Virus record (IMG/VR): IMGVR_UViG_3300007734_000683 | Coordinates: 1-40,240 of that record | DNA: 40,240 bases | Source: a virus | Strand: one strand, 5' to 3' | Part shown: piece by piece, positions 30,900-37,952 of the stretch | Position numbering within the stretch: the stretch's first letter is position 1 | Layout: each line of letters starts with the position of its first letter | Notes under the pieces: model-generated | The model's input: only the letters and a program-made list of their open reading frames with translations | Databases searched by the model: none | Told to the model about the DNA's origin: nothing | Made by a program: the position numbers and the translations under genes

Positions 30900-31165
30900 G
30901 ATTTCAAATAAATGGTAAATACGAATATTGTCCTAATGGAAATTATTGGACAGATATATCTGGTATCTTTGATAAAGAATTGTATTTATTCTGCGACTGT
31001 AATAAATGTAATGGGCAGGTTTATAAACTAAAACCGTTCAATATAACAAAAAAGATAAAAAAAGAACAGATAGATAGATTTAGAAAATTGGATAAACTTG
31101 AAGAAATTAGAAATAAAATCACGTTAGAAAATATGCAAAAAGTAAAAGATTTATTATCCCCTTAA
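30893..31165 (+). CDS. Hypothetical protein with CDCNKC motif
   Basis: A 90-residue protein: beta start (FQINGKYEYCPNGNYW), a Cys cluster FCDCNKCNGQVYKL around residues 34-45, and a basic C-terminal helix. The Cys may bind metal. Its leader and first codons come from repeat R2. Function unknown. Confidence 0.5.
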   Translation: MKRFQINGKYEYCPNGNYWTDISGIFDKELYLFCDCNKCNGQVYKLKPFNITKKIKKEQIDRFRKLDKLEEIRNKITLENMQKVKDLLSP

Positions 31166-31180
31166 CAGGGCATAGCCCTA
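31154..31180 (+). repeat. Leader repeat R3, copy 2
   Basis: Exact 27-base copy of 30592-30618, overlapping the stop of the 30893 gene and forming the leader of the 31189 gene, with the GGGC-ATA-GCCC stem. Confidence 0.8.
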
Positions 31181-31188
31181 AAAATAAT

Positions 31189-31440
31189 ATGCCACCATTA
31201 AATATGAGTTTTGAAAATCAATTTTATCCCTGTGAATGTTGTAAACCTAGATATTGCACAGCAACAGTAACTAACGGGAGAAAATGGACAAAAAAAGAAA
31301 TAGAACAAGAGATAATTTACTACGCCACAGAACTGTCTAATAAGAAGTGGTACGAAGACAAAAGCTACACAAAAAACAGACTAAAACACTGGACAGAAAA
31401 GTTAGATAGATACAACGAGGCTAAAGAAAGTTTTAATTAA
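31189..31440 (+). CDS. Hypothetical protein with N-terminal Cys cluster
   Basis: An 83-residue protein. CECCKPRYC near residues 15-23 could bind a metal ion. The remainder is helical and charged (TKKEIEQEIIYYATELSNK, LKHWTEKLDRYNEAKE). It follows repeat R3. No family recognised. Confidence 0.5.
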   Translation: MPPLNMSFENQFYPCECCKPRYCTATVTNGRKWTKKEIEQEIIYYATELSNKKWYEDKSYTKNRLKHWTEKLDRYNEAKESFN

Positions 31441-31465
31441 TTATCAGCCCTAGAAACATAAAGAG

Positions 31466-31633
31466 ATGAAAATAGAACACAAATTACCTAAAAACAAAGA
31501 AGATGCAATTAAATTTGCTCGTAAAGAGATTAAAGAGTGGTATAAATTATTAAAAAAGCTACAAGTACAGACTTACTGTCCCTGCTGTGGTGCGGATTTA
31601 CCAGTAAAACTTCCTAAAAATTGGGGAAAATAA
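31466..31633 (+). CDS. Small CPCC-containing protein
   Basis: A 55-residue basic helical protein with a single CPCCGADLP motif near residue 38, resembling half of a zinc ribbon. Last convincing gene of the early unit, 58 bases before the terminator. Function unknown. Confidence 0.5.
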   Translation: MKIEHKLPKNKEDAIKFARKEIKEWYKLLKKLQVQTYCPCCGADLPVKLPKNWGK

Positions 31634-31691
31634 AAAATGCTAAAACAGGTATATAGACATTCTGGATGTGATCTAAAAAACTTTAAACAAT

Positions 31692-31714
31692 AAACCACCC
31701 GAGAAGGTGGTTTT
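31692..31714 (+). terminator. Intrinsic terminator of the early unit
   Basis: AAACCACC (31692-31699), loop CGAGAA, GGTGGTTT (31706-31713) followed by T. The A/T-rich base of the stem gives a U-rich end on the plus strand. It ends the 20.2-31.6 kb transcription unit. Confidence 0.75.
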
Positions 31715-31824
31715 GTGCTGTCTAGTAGTGGTTGAAAATTTCTGTATAAAAAGTTTTAGTTGTACTGTACACGATGAACTCTTAGGACATCGGGAGTTTC
31801 GAAACTTTGTACATTGTGCGATTG

Positions 31825-31854
31825 TTGACAGCTCATAATCGCTCTAGTTATATT
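31825..31854 (+). promoter_or_regulatory. Plus-strand promoter in convergent region
   Basis: TTGACA (31825-31830), an 18-base spacer, TATATT (31849-31854). It would transcribe from about 31861 through the hairpin at 31905 and antisense to the end of the late unit. No gene follows on the plus strand, so the product would be a small or antisense RNA, or the match is fortuitous. Confidence 0.4.
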
Positions 31855-31899
31855 ATCCTACGAAATAAAAAATGTGTCCAACTGGGGATAACTTTAGAT

Positions 31900-31926
31900 A
31901 AAAAGAAGCAACCCTAAGATTGCTTC
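31900..31926 (-). terminator. Intrinsic terminator of the late unit
   Basis: On the minus strand GAAGCAA (31926-31920), loop of eight, TTGCTTC (31911-31905), then TTTTT (31904-31900). A clean intrinsic terminator 52 bases after the last late gene. Confidence 0.75.
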
Positions 31927-31978
31927 AGTTGTGATTGGATAGCTCTAAAAAAGAGCAGAATGAGGATGATTAAAATAA

Positions 31979-32152
31979 TCATTGAGTGTAGCGTAGTGCT
32001 TGATTTGTTCCCTTTTGATTTGGGAGTGGTTGTGGGTGTTGAACTGGTTTGTGTTCGGCATCTTTTTCTTCTTGTTTGTTGACGATTTCGTCAAAAATGT
32101 CGAGTTGTTTGCCAGGTTTCCCAGCAGGAATCGGAACGAGTTTCGTTGCCAT
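31979..32152 (-). CDS. Small Pro/Gln-rich late protein
   Basis: A 57-residue ORF from ATG 32152. It begins MATKLVPIPAGKPGKQLD, has an acidic helix, and a Pro/Gln/His-rich tail (HKPVQHPQPLPNQKG). It is the last late gene before the terminator. No family recognised; low complexity suggests a flexible protein. Confidence 0.5.
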   Translation of the reverse strand: MATKLVPIPAGKPGKQLDIFDEIVNKQEEKDAEHKPVQHPQPLPNQKGTNQALRYTQ

Positions 32153-32164
32153 GATAGAAAATGT

Positions 32165-32440
32165 TTAAGAGTGAAGTTTTAGAAAGACTTTATAGAGAAT
32201 GAATCCCCAGAATGTAATTTTTGCAGTCGTTTCATTAAGAAAGACTTTAATTATTGCACGATAGAAACCATGCTCTTGTTTTTTGTACGGAATTATCTTT
32301 TCCAAATCATCGTGACATGAACGACATAGTTTGAGAATATTTTTATCCCCAGAATATTGTCCATGATAATGACGGGTTGGATAAATATGATGTCGGGTTA
32401 AGTTACCGAGACCTCCGCATTTAGGACAAATGCCAATCAT
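32165..32440 (-). CDS. HNH endonuclease
   Basis: A 91-residue protein with CPKCGGLGNLTRHHIYP, then NILKLCRSCHDDLEKIIP: two CxxC zinc pairs around an HH motif with the final H-D-D, the usual small HNH fold. In many phages a small HNH protein assists the terminase in packaging, but there it lies near terL. Here it lies after the lysis genes and a terminator, so a homing or mobile HNH is as likely. The C-terminal 30 residues are hydrophobic, which is unusual for the family. Confidence 0.75.
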   Translation of the reverse strand: MIGICPKCGGLGNLTRHHIYPTRHYHGQYSGDKNILKLCRSCHDDLEKIIPYKKQEHGFYRAIIKVFLNETTAKITFWGFILYKVFLKLHS

Positions 32441-32495
32441 GATATGAGTATTTAATTGTGAAAAGAATGTACTAATTTAATTATACGTCTAAAAT

Positions 32496-32537
32496 GAAAA
32501 ACACCTCAGGTATACTGTGTATAACCCTCTGGTGTTT
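32496..32537 (-). terminator. Terminator after the lysis genes
   Basis: On the minus strand AAACACC (32537-32531) pairs with GGTGTTT (32505-32499) and is followed by further T. The interior can continue the stem via AGG/CCT and TATAC/GTATA. It lies between the holin-like gene and the HNH gene, so the HNH and the last small gene would be expressed at a lower level. Confidence 0.6.
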
Positions 32538-32602
32538 CTCTCAGGATAGGATTCGTAGACCCATAGTCGAAAAACTGATAAGTCGGTGAACCAATCCATC
32601 CT

Positions 32603-32878
32603 CTAGTTATTATCTCTCATCATTTGTGTAGTTGCAACACTAGCAGAACCAAATATAAGCAAACTTATAGCATTGATATAAGTTGCATCTTCAGGACTAA
32701 TGAGTCCTTTGAATGCTAGAAAAGCAGATGTTGTTGCTATGATACCCTGAATTATATTCTTCTTTCCTCGTAAAAATAGTAAAATTTTAGTCATTTTTTT
32801 TCTTCTGGCTTGTAATTCGACCATTTCCTCTATTTCGTATTTACTGTATTCGTCTTTGGGAAGTTTCATGTTAGTCAT
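32603..32878 (-). CDS. Putative holin
   Basis: A 91-residue protein. A charged N-terminal helix (1-40) is followed by two hydrophobic segments, GIIATTSAFLAFKGLI (about 45-62) and AISLLIFGSASVATTQM (about 70-86), and a short polar tail. Two spans and the eight-base overlap with the peptidase gene upstream fit a class II-like holin that releases the endolysin. Another membrane protein at 34896-35240 is a competing candidate. Confidence 0.6.
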   Translation of the reverse strand: MTNMKLPKDEYSKYEIEEMVELQARRKKMTKILLFLRGKKNIIQGIIATTSAFLAFKGLISPEDATYINAISLLIFGSASVATTQMMRDNN

Positions 32879-33368
32879 CAGTAGGTTCTATTATTAGTTG
32901 TTCCATGTCATGAGTAAGTACAGAAATATCTATGTGAATATGCTTTTTTGCAACCTCTAAAAATACTGGTTCATTTATAGTAAATAGTGCCTTTAGTATC
33001 TTATATCGTTTTGTGTTGTCAGTCGTGCTTAAATCGCATCCTAGCCCCTTTAAATGGCTACTATTGGGCTTACCACCTATCTTCTTATTATGCTCTGGGG
33101 TTCTAAAACCACTAGTGATGATGAAGGGTACACCTGCTACTTCCCTTGCCTTGTCTAAGATTAGCCAGAGGTCTGGGTGTAGTTTAAATTTTTCTACCTC
33201 TGCCACGCTAAACCACTTGTAAGGGTGTCGGTATAGGAAGTTTACGAAAGGTTTTATGTTAGAGAAAGTTTGTGCGTAATTGCCGTCTGATGCGTAAGGG
33301 TCATCGTTCTTATAGAAAGGAATTTTCTTATAACACTTATTGTTTTTTTTATATACTTGTGGTGGCAT
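32871..33368 (-). CDS. M15-family peptidase endolysin
   Basis: A 165-residue protein. The zinc site is SSHLKGLGCDLS (about 103-114: His and Asp ligands) and KHIHID (about 142-147: second His). FIITSGFRTPEHNKKIGG precedes it, typical of Peptidase_M15 D-Ala-D-Ala or L-Ala-D-Glu peptidases. No signal peptide is evident, so it should need the holin. It cleaves stem peptides of peptidoglycan for host lysis. Confidence 0.8.
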   Translation of the reverse strand: MPPQVYKKNNKCYKKIPFYKNDDPYASDGNYAQTFSNIKPFVNFLYRHPYKWFSVAEVEKFKLHPDLWLILDKAREVAGVPFIITSGFRTPEHNKKIGGKPNSSHLKGLGCDLSTTDNTKRYKILKALFTINEPVFLEVAKKHIHIDISVLTHDMEQLIIEPTDD

Positions 33369-34038
33369 TGTATTTTTCTATATAATTTATAATATAAGTA
33401 TATTTTTGACTATTACATACTTTACATAAAGGCTGTATGTTGCTTATGTTAGAACTTCCTCCTTTAGAAATTGGTGTTATGTGGTCTGCACTTAGTTTTA
33501 TATCAGGTTCAAATTTTTTACAACAAAGACACATATAATTATATTTCTTTTTCAGAGATTCCCACTCAGTTTCTGTGTATTCTCCTCCTGCGTTTTTTCT
33601 TTTGTAGTTTCTTAGTCTTTGGTGGAAATTGTATCTTGCTCTATTTTTTAATAAATAATTTTTTCTATATTCAGTCTTATTATCTTTATTTTTTTTATTA
33701 TAATCTTTCAAATATTGTTTTCTTTTTTCTTTACTTGCAACTCTTGCTTCGTATTTTGCGTAAGCAGTTTCTCCGATTAAAGTTTTAATATGTGCTAACC
33801 TTTTTGGGGTTAAAGTGTGAATATAATTTTTTCTATTTTTCCGTGCGACACTTAACTTAAGTTTTGTTTCTTCTGAATGTTTAAATGTACGTCCAAGCAT
33901 ATATTTATTACCAAGTCCTAGTTTGTTCCCTTTTTGGAAACCGCAATGTGAATACCCTTTAGGCATCTTCATACCTCTATTCCAAGCTCCTTTTTTCCTT
34001 CTACCTTCAGCCATTTTTTGTTTTTGTTCGTCTGTCAT
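33349..34038 (-). CDS. NUMOD3-HNH homing endonuclease
   Basis: A 229-residue basic protein from ATG 34038 (TAATATG after the upstream stop); a GTG at 34053 would overlap. The N-terminus holds NUMOD3-like DNA-binding modules (GRRKKGAWNRGMKMPKG, MLGRTFKHSEETKLKLS). The C-terminus is the HNH nuclease: CLCCKKFEPDIKLSADHITP, then SKGGSSNISNIQPLCKVCNS. It overlaps the endolysin start by 20 bases and probably entered the lysis cluster as a mobile gene. Confidence 0.85.
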   Translation of the reverse strand: MTDEQKQKMAEGRRKKGAWNRGMKMPKGYSHCGFQKGNKLGLGNKYMLGRTFKHSEETKLKLSVARKNRKNYIHTLTPKRLAHIKTLIGETAYAKYEARVASKEKRKQYLKDYNKKNKDNKTEYRKNYLLKNRARYNFHQRLRNYKRKNAGGEYTETEWESLKKKYNYMCLCCKKFEPDIKLSADHITPISKGGSSNISNIQPLCKVCNSQKYTYIINYIEKYNATTSI

Positions 34039-34039
34039 A

Positions 34040-34588
34040 TTATATTGGTTCACCAGTTACACAATTAACTTCTACTTCTGTTAAATCGAGTTCGTCTACG
34101 ACTGCACATCCTTTTCGGTTAAGAGTGAAGCAAAAAGCGTGGAGTATCTCATGTGTTATTCTACTTAGAACTTTGTCGTTATCTACTACCCACTTATTTA
34201 TTGCTAGTTGGATGAATTCGGTTTGTGCATAAAGTGGTTTATTATTCGCCCATGAAGTTACTATCTGATTGCCAGCGATAGGATGATTGATAGTATCCAT
34301 ATCCCATTGAAAGATTACACAGTCATATTCGTTTTCTTTGACATATTTTCTGCAGTGGTCTTTAGTAATGTCGTCTAAACCTAGAAGTGAGATAGTATCT
34401 TCCTTTCCATTATCTGTACGATAACCCTTAGTAGTTTTGTATTCGTGGACTGAAACAAGCTCTTGCACTGGCTTGGTGAAGAACGAAACATCAATGTCTT
34501 TTTCTTTAAAGAAAGTTATTGCTTTAGCGAAGTCTTTTTTAGTGTCTAAATTAGTGTTGTCGAGGATTAAGATTTTAAAGTTTGACAT
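34040..34588 (-). CDS. HExxH-containing putative metallopeptidase
   Basis: A 182-residue protein with ITHEILHAFCF at about 142-152: a HExxH zinc motif in a helix. The N-terminus (FKILILDNTNLDTKKDFAKA) is a strand-helix unit, and VIFQWDMDTINHPIAGNQIV precedes the motif. The third zinc ligand is not obvious; Asp/Glu in the C-terminal DELDLTEVEVN segment could serve. It lies among fibre and lysis genes, so it may act on host surface proteins or on lysis. The family is not recognised. Confidence 0.6.
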   Translation of the reverse strand: MSNFKILILDNTNLDTKKDFAKAITFFKEKDIDVSFFTKPVQELVSVHEYKTTKGYRTDNGKEDTISLLGLDDITKDHCRKYVKENEYDCVIFQWDMDTINHPIAGNQIVTSWANNKPLYAQTEFIQLAINKWVVDNDKVLSRITHEILHAFCFTLNRKGCAVVDELDLTEVEVNCVTGEPI

Positions 34589-34592
34589 AGTT

Positions 34593-34883
34593 TTACCAAT
34601 CTTGATTCTTATAATATTCTTCTGCGGTTATGGGTTCGCTAATAAAGCCATTTTCTAGTTGAGTGTTTTTGTAGAATGTGTTGGATTTTTCATCCCATTT
34701 GTATTCCACAAAAAGAGGATACTCACGTTTGAACTTCTCTAGTGCTTCTTTGATTACTTGCTCCTCGTTGTCTGTACTATGAGCAAGAACTTTAGAAAGC
34801 CAAATCCCTTTTTGGGCTTCTTTTCTAGCTTCGTATGTTTCTTTTGTATCTAAATGTTGCATTTTATTATAGATGTCGAACAT
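34593..34883 (-). CDS. Hypothetical late protein
   Basis: A 96-residue helical protein rich in K and E, with KEALEKFKREYPLFVEYKWD in the centre and PITAEEYYKNQDW at the end. No membrane segment or Cys. Four bases separate it from the HExxH gene. Function unknown. Confidence 0.5.
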   Translation of the reverse strand: MFDIYNKMQHLDTKETYEARKEAQKGIWLSKVLAHSTDNEEQVIKEALEKFKREYPLFVEYKWDEKSNTFYKNTQLENGFISEPITAEEYYKNQDW

Positions 34884-34895
34884 AAGTTTATTATA

Positions 34896-35240
34896 CTATT
34901 TTATCCAACGAAAGAAAGTATAGACAAATCCACAGGCTACTCCTAAAATAGCTACAAACTTTAATAGTCCTACACTTACCGAACCAAAGGTTAAAGCATT
35001 TAAGCCGATATTGATTGCAGGCAAAGCCTTCTCTTTCCATTTATTATCTTCTACAATATAGGCATCAATTTTAGTGTCTAGGTTTCGTATCTTTCCATTT
35101 ACATGGGTTTCAATAGCTTTAGCCACTACAGGTTCTATCCTGTGTAAAATGGTGTCTACTAAATCAGAGGTTTCTCTTTTACCTGATTGTACTGCTTTTA
35201 CTATTAAGTCTTCAAAGTGTTGTTTGTCTTCTGGTTTCAT
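34896..35240 (-). CDS. Coiled-coil protein with C-terminal membrane anchor
   Basis: A 114-residue protein. Residues 1-70 are a polar helix (LVDTILHRIEPVVAKAIETH); residues about 75-112 are hydrophobic (LTFGSVSVGLLKFVAILGVA, then FVYTFFRWIK). It could be a holin, antiholin or spanin-like lysis protein. Start overlaps the preceding stop by one base (TAATG). Confidence 0.55.
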   Translation of the reverse strand: MKPEDKQHFEDLIVKAVQSGKRETSDLVDTILHRIEPVVAKAIETHVNGKIRNLDTKIDAYIVEDNKWKEKALPAINIGLNALTFGSVSVGLLKFVAILGVACGFVYTFFRWIK

Positions 35241-35935
35241 TATCTTTTTCTTACTACTATGCCACCTCCTCCCATTATCACATCTCTAATTCTTGTTGTG
35301 GTGTAGGTTATTACTAATTTTGGGTCACTTGATGTACCTGCTTGGTCTGCGTAATATCCAGTGAACTGGATTCTGGCTGTTGCTCCCCATGTTGGAGATG
35401 CTCCAGCTACGTCATAGTTTGCATTTCTTAAAGCAAATTTAGAAACCCCTGTCTTTGATATGTTACCGATACCAGTAGCGTTAAAAGTAAAGTCGTTATA
35501 CCCAGTTGTACTCCAAGAAGCATAAGCCATAGGTGAGCCTGTTTGCGAAGTTGAACCAGTTTGAGTAAAGTCTGCATTTACAATAGCAGTGTTAGAGGCT
35601 GGGGTTGAAGTGTAAACATCAATAGTAGGAGCAAGTCCAGCAATGTCTAGTTTAGCTGTTCCCTCTACAGACAGTACAGCAGCCGAAATGGTGGCAGCAG
35701 AAGTAAGGGCAGAAGTATCAAACAAAAGAATGGCTCTTTTCAAAAGAATCCAGTTCCCAGCGGTAGTGTCGGGGGTAAATGCAACGAATTGACTATTTGC
35801 GTCTGTATCAGCAGAATTGTTACCAGCACCAGCAATAATAGTTGCCCAAGTTTCAACAACAGTGTCTCTTTGTGCCCAGCCATCTACAGAAGTTGATTCT
35901 GGGTTTGCATCTGGGTATACTGTTAAAGTTGCCAT
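35240..35935 (-). CDS. DNRLRE-like fibre/surface domain protein
   Basis: A 231-residue all-beta protein. It resembles the DNRLRE-type beta-sandwich: WILLKRAILLFDTSALTSAA, later VYTSTPASNT, and the end GYYADQAGTSSDPKLVITYT. Such domains occur on surface and fibre proteins and may bind glycans. It ends with a Gly/Arg tail (MGGGGIVVRKR). Starts and stops overlap neighbours by one base. Confidence 0.6.
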   Translation of the reverse strand: MATLTVYPDANPESTSVDGWAQRDTVVETWATIIAGAGNNSADTDANSQFVAFTPDTTAGNWILLKRAILLFDTSALTSAATISAAVLSVEGTAKLDIAGLAPTIDVYTSTPASNTAIVNADFTQTGSTSQTGSPMAYASWSTTGYNDFTFNATGIGNISKTGVSKFALRNANYDVAGASPTWGATARIQFTGYYADQAGTSSDPKLVITYTTTRIRDVIMGGGGIVVRKR

Positions 35936-36294
35936 TATATTTGTTCGTTAATTGCGTCTCGTAATTTATCTTTCTTGATTTCGCCATTTAAGAAAGTTAT
36001 AAGTTCTTCATCTGTCTTTATATTATCTCCAAAATCACTTGTGTCGTAATACATACAAAACTTTCCTGAGTTTTCTGTAACACCTCGGATTTTATTTTTT
36101 TTTGCTAAATGTTTTAAATCATCAAAACTTTCAAGTCTTTTAGTTCTAGTGTAGACACTTTTAGTTACAAGATTTCCATTCTCATCTTCTACTTGTTTAT
36201 TCTGATAGTCACCTTCGTAAAGACGAACAGCTACATTTCTTATGTAGCCATTGTCGTCTCTTTTAATATACCAAAATTTATAATCTGTTCTCAT
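35935..36294 (-). CDS. Hypothetical fibre-cluster protein
   Basis: A 119-residue alpha-beta protein. It begins MRTDYKFWYIKRDDNGYIRN, followed by strands (VAVRLYEGDYQNKQVEDENG) and a C-terminal helix. Similar small soluble proteins occur between phage fibre genes. It could be a fibre chaperone, but no motif proves it. Confidence 0.45.
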   Translation of the reverse strand: MRTDYKFWYIKRDDNGYIRNVAVRLYEGDYQNKQVEDENGNLVTKSVYTRTKRLESFDDLKHLAKKNKIRGVTENSGKFCMYYDTSDFGDNIKTDEELITFLNGEIKKDKLRDAINEQI

Positions 36295-36299
36295 TATAA

Positions 36300-37592
36300 T
36301 TATGATTCTATTGTGTAATATGAAACCAATATTCTAATACTTCCAGTAGTTGGTGCTTCACAAGTTATTCTAAGGTCTTCTCCGTCTGCTCCTACTCCGA
36401 CTATTCCACTTCCGTTACCTCTAATTACACCTGAACCTGCTGCTATTCCTGGGTGAGTTAAGACTACTCCTGTAGTGGTTGGGGTTGTTGTTGTACCGAA
36501 ACCTACTCGTACTCCTACATCTACTGTATTTGCATTATCACAAAGTGCTTCAATTTCTGTTACTACTATTTTAAGTCCTCCTGCGATTGTAACGATAGCT
36601 GCGTCGGTCTGTGCTGCGGTATATGCTGCTTCAAAAGTTACTATGTTAGGATGTCCTCCTATTACAAAAGGGACACCTGCTCGGTTAGCATACCAATCTG
36701 TTCTGTCTGCTGCCGCTACTGCTGTTGGGTTAGTACCATGAGCGATTGCTTTATGCCCTACTTTTATTGGGTTTCCTGAATCTACTCCGTCATGGGCAAT
36801 GTTACCTACTACTTGAGCATTTAGGTTAGAAGCTGTTGCTTGTCTAACAAATACATCACCATCTGCACCTTTTATATCTACGAATCCCGCTGTGGTAAAT
36901 GCTGTTCCTTTTGTTCCAAGTAGGTTAGAGTCAAGCCCGAATTTAGCTGTATAAGTTGTAGAGTTTGTCGTTAATAGATTACCCGCACCATCAGCTGTTC
37001 TAACAGTACCAATTACTTTAGTTGTTTCTGCTGAGAGGGTGGAATTAACTGAAAAAGCCGTATTGTCTGAAGCAATCGTTACTCTTTGTGAACCTGTCCC
37101 TGTAACACCATTACCCATGAGAGGTGTTACTCCATTAATTTGTGCTACGTTTACAGCAGAGTTAGCTGTGATTGATACTGTACCTGATACTGGTTGAGTT
37201 GCTTGCCAGAAAGTACCTGTTACTGGAACAGAATCATCTGTAGCAATAGTTACTCTTTGAGTTCCTGCACTTCTTAATCCAGTCCCCATAGCTATAGCAG
37301 CACCTCCCATTTGTGAAAGATTAGTTACAGTTGAGACTGTAGTTACACCAGCTAGGGTGTTTGCTGGTTTAAGCAAAGTATTAATTGAAGTATCTTGAGT
37401 AGATTGTAGAGCAGAAGTTGCAGCACCTGATGGTAAATCGGGAGTAACTAAAAGTTTATTAGTTAAAGCTGGTTGGTCGGTTGCTATAACTACTCGCAAT
37501 GTTCCTGCTGATTTAACCCCAGAGTTTGTATCAGTAGCTGTTCCTCCTACTTTTTTAAGATTTATATTTGGTTGTGAATTTCCTTGACTCAT
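36300..37592 (-). CDS. Fibre-type virion protein with RVTIATD repeats
   Basis: A 430-residue protein from ATG 37592; the frame is open to 37664, but that would overlap the upstream gene. It has at least three copies of a repeat ending G-x-x-RV-[TV]-IA-[TS]-D (LRVVIATDQPAL, QRVTIATDDSVPV, QRVTIASDNTAF), a common unit in phage tail and surface proteins. The C-terminal 120 residues (IVTFEAAYTAAQTDAAIVTI onward) form a beta-rich domain. Confidence 0.65.
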   Translation of the reverse strand: MSQGNSQPNINLKKVGGTATDTNSGVKSAGTLRVVIATDQPALTNKLLVTPDLPSGAATSALQSTQDTSINTLLKPANTLAGVTTVSTVTNLSQMGGAAIAMGTGLRSAGTQRVTIATDDSVPVTGTFWQATQPVSGTVSITANSAVNVAQINGVTPLMGNGVTGTGSQRVTIASDNTAFSVNSTLSAETTKVIGTVRTADGAGNLLTTNSTTYTAKFGLDSNLLGTKGTAFTTAGFVDIKGADGDVFVRQATASNLNAQVVGNIAHDGVDSGNPIKVGHKAIAHGTNPTAVAAADRTDWYANRAGVPFVIGGHPNIVTFEAAYTAAQTDAAIVTIAGGLKIVVTEIEALCDNANTVDVGVRVGFGTTTTPTTTGVVLTHPGIAAGSGVIRGNGSGIVGVGADGEDLRITCEAPTTGSIRILVSYYTIES

Positions 37593-37596
37593 ATAA

Positions 37597-37926
37597 TTAT
37601 GTATTTTCTGTTCCGTACAATCCAAATGATAGGGTTGTAGAAGAAGCATAACACTTGACGACATCAGTGGTTGCTAAAGTTATACCAATAGTTGCTATGA
37701 ATGTATCATTTGCACCTACTGTTGTATCATAATAAATATACTGTTTTGCGTTATCTGCTGCCGCTGCTACCTGAACCGAAATTCTAAAAGTTGCATCTGT
37801 TGCAGCTTGATTACAAACAATCAATGAGCTTATTGCTGTTGATGTTGCACCAGGTACTGTGTACAACGTAGTTAATGTTGTTGCAGCTGGATTTACTTGT
37901 GCTAAGTTTTTTAATACTTGTGCCAT
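37597..37926 (-). CDS. Small beta-rich structural protein
   Basis: A 109-residue protein (begins MAQVLKNLAQVNPAATTLTT, with LYTVPGATSTAISSLIVCNQ and DTFIATIGITLATTDVVKCY). This VPxGxxxxxxxLxVCN arrangement recurs in short phage virion proteins that sit between fibre genes and resemble domains also found fused inside fibres. Likely a virion accessory or collar protein. Four bases separate it from the next start. Confidence 0.55.
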   Translation of the reverse strand: MAQVLKNLAQVNPAATTLTTLYTVPGATSTAISSLIVCNQAATDATFRISVQVAAAADNAKQYIYYDTTVGANDTFIATIGITLATTDVVKCYASSTTLSFGLYGTENT

Positions 37927-37952
37927 AAATTTTTGTTACTATTAATTAATAA

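Larger units (their letters stand above)
31715..31978. other. Convergent intergenic region
   Basis: About 260 bases between the early and late unit ends with no credible gene. It holds the palindrome GTTTCGAAAC (31796-31805), a plus-strand promoter (31825-31854), the late-unit terminator (31900-31926) and a small GCTCT/AGAGC hairpin (31942-31956). Confidence 0.5.

Noticed and set aside
31637-31693. 18-codon ORF before the early terminator
   Set aside because: Too short, with no family resemblance or coupling signal.
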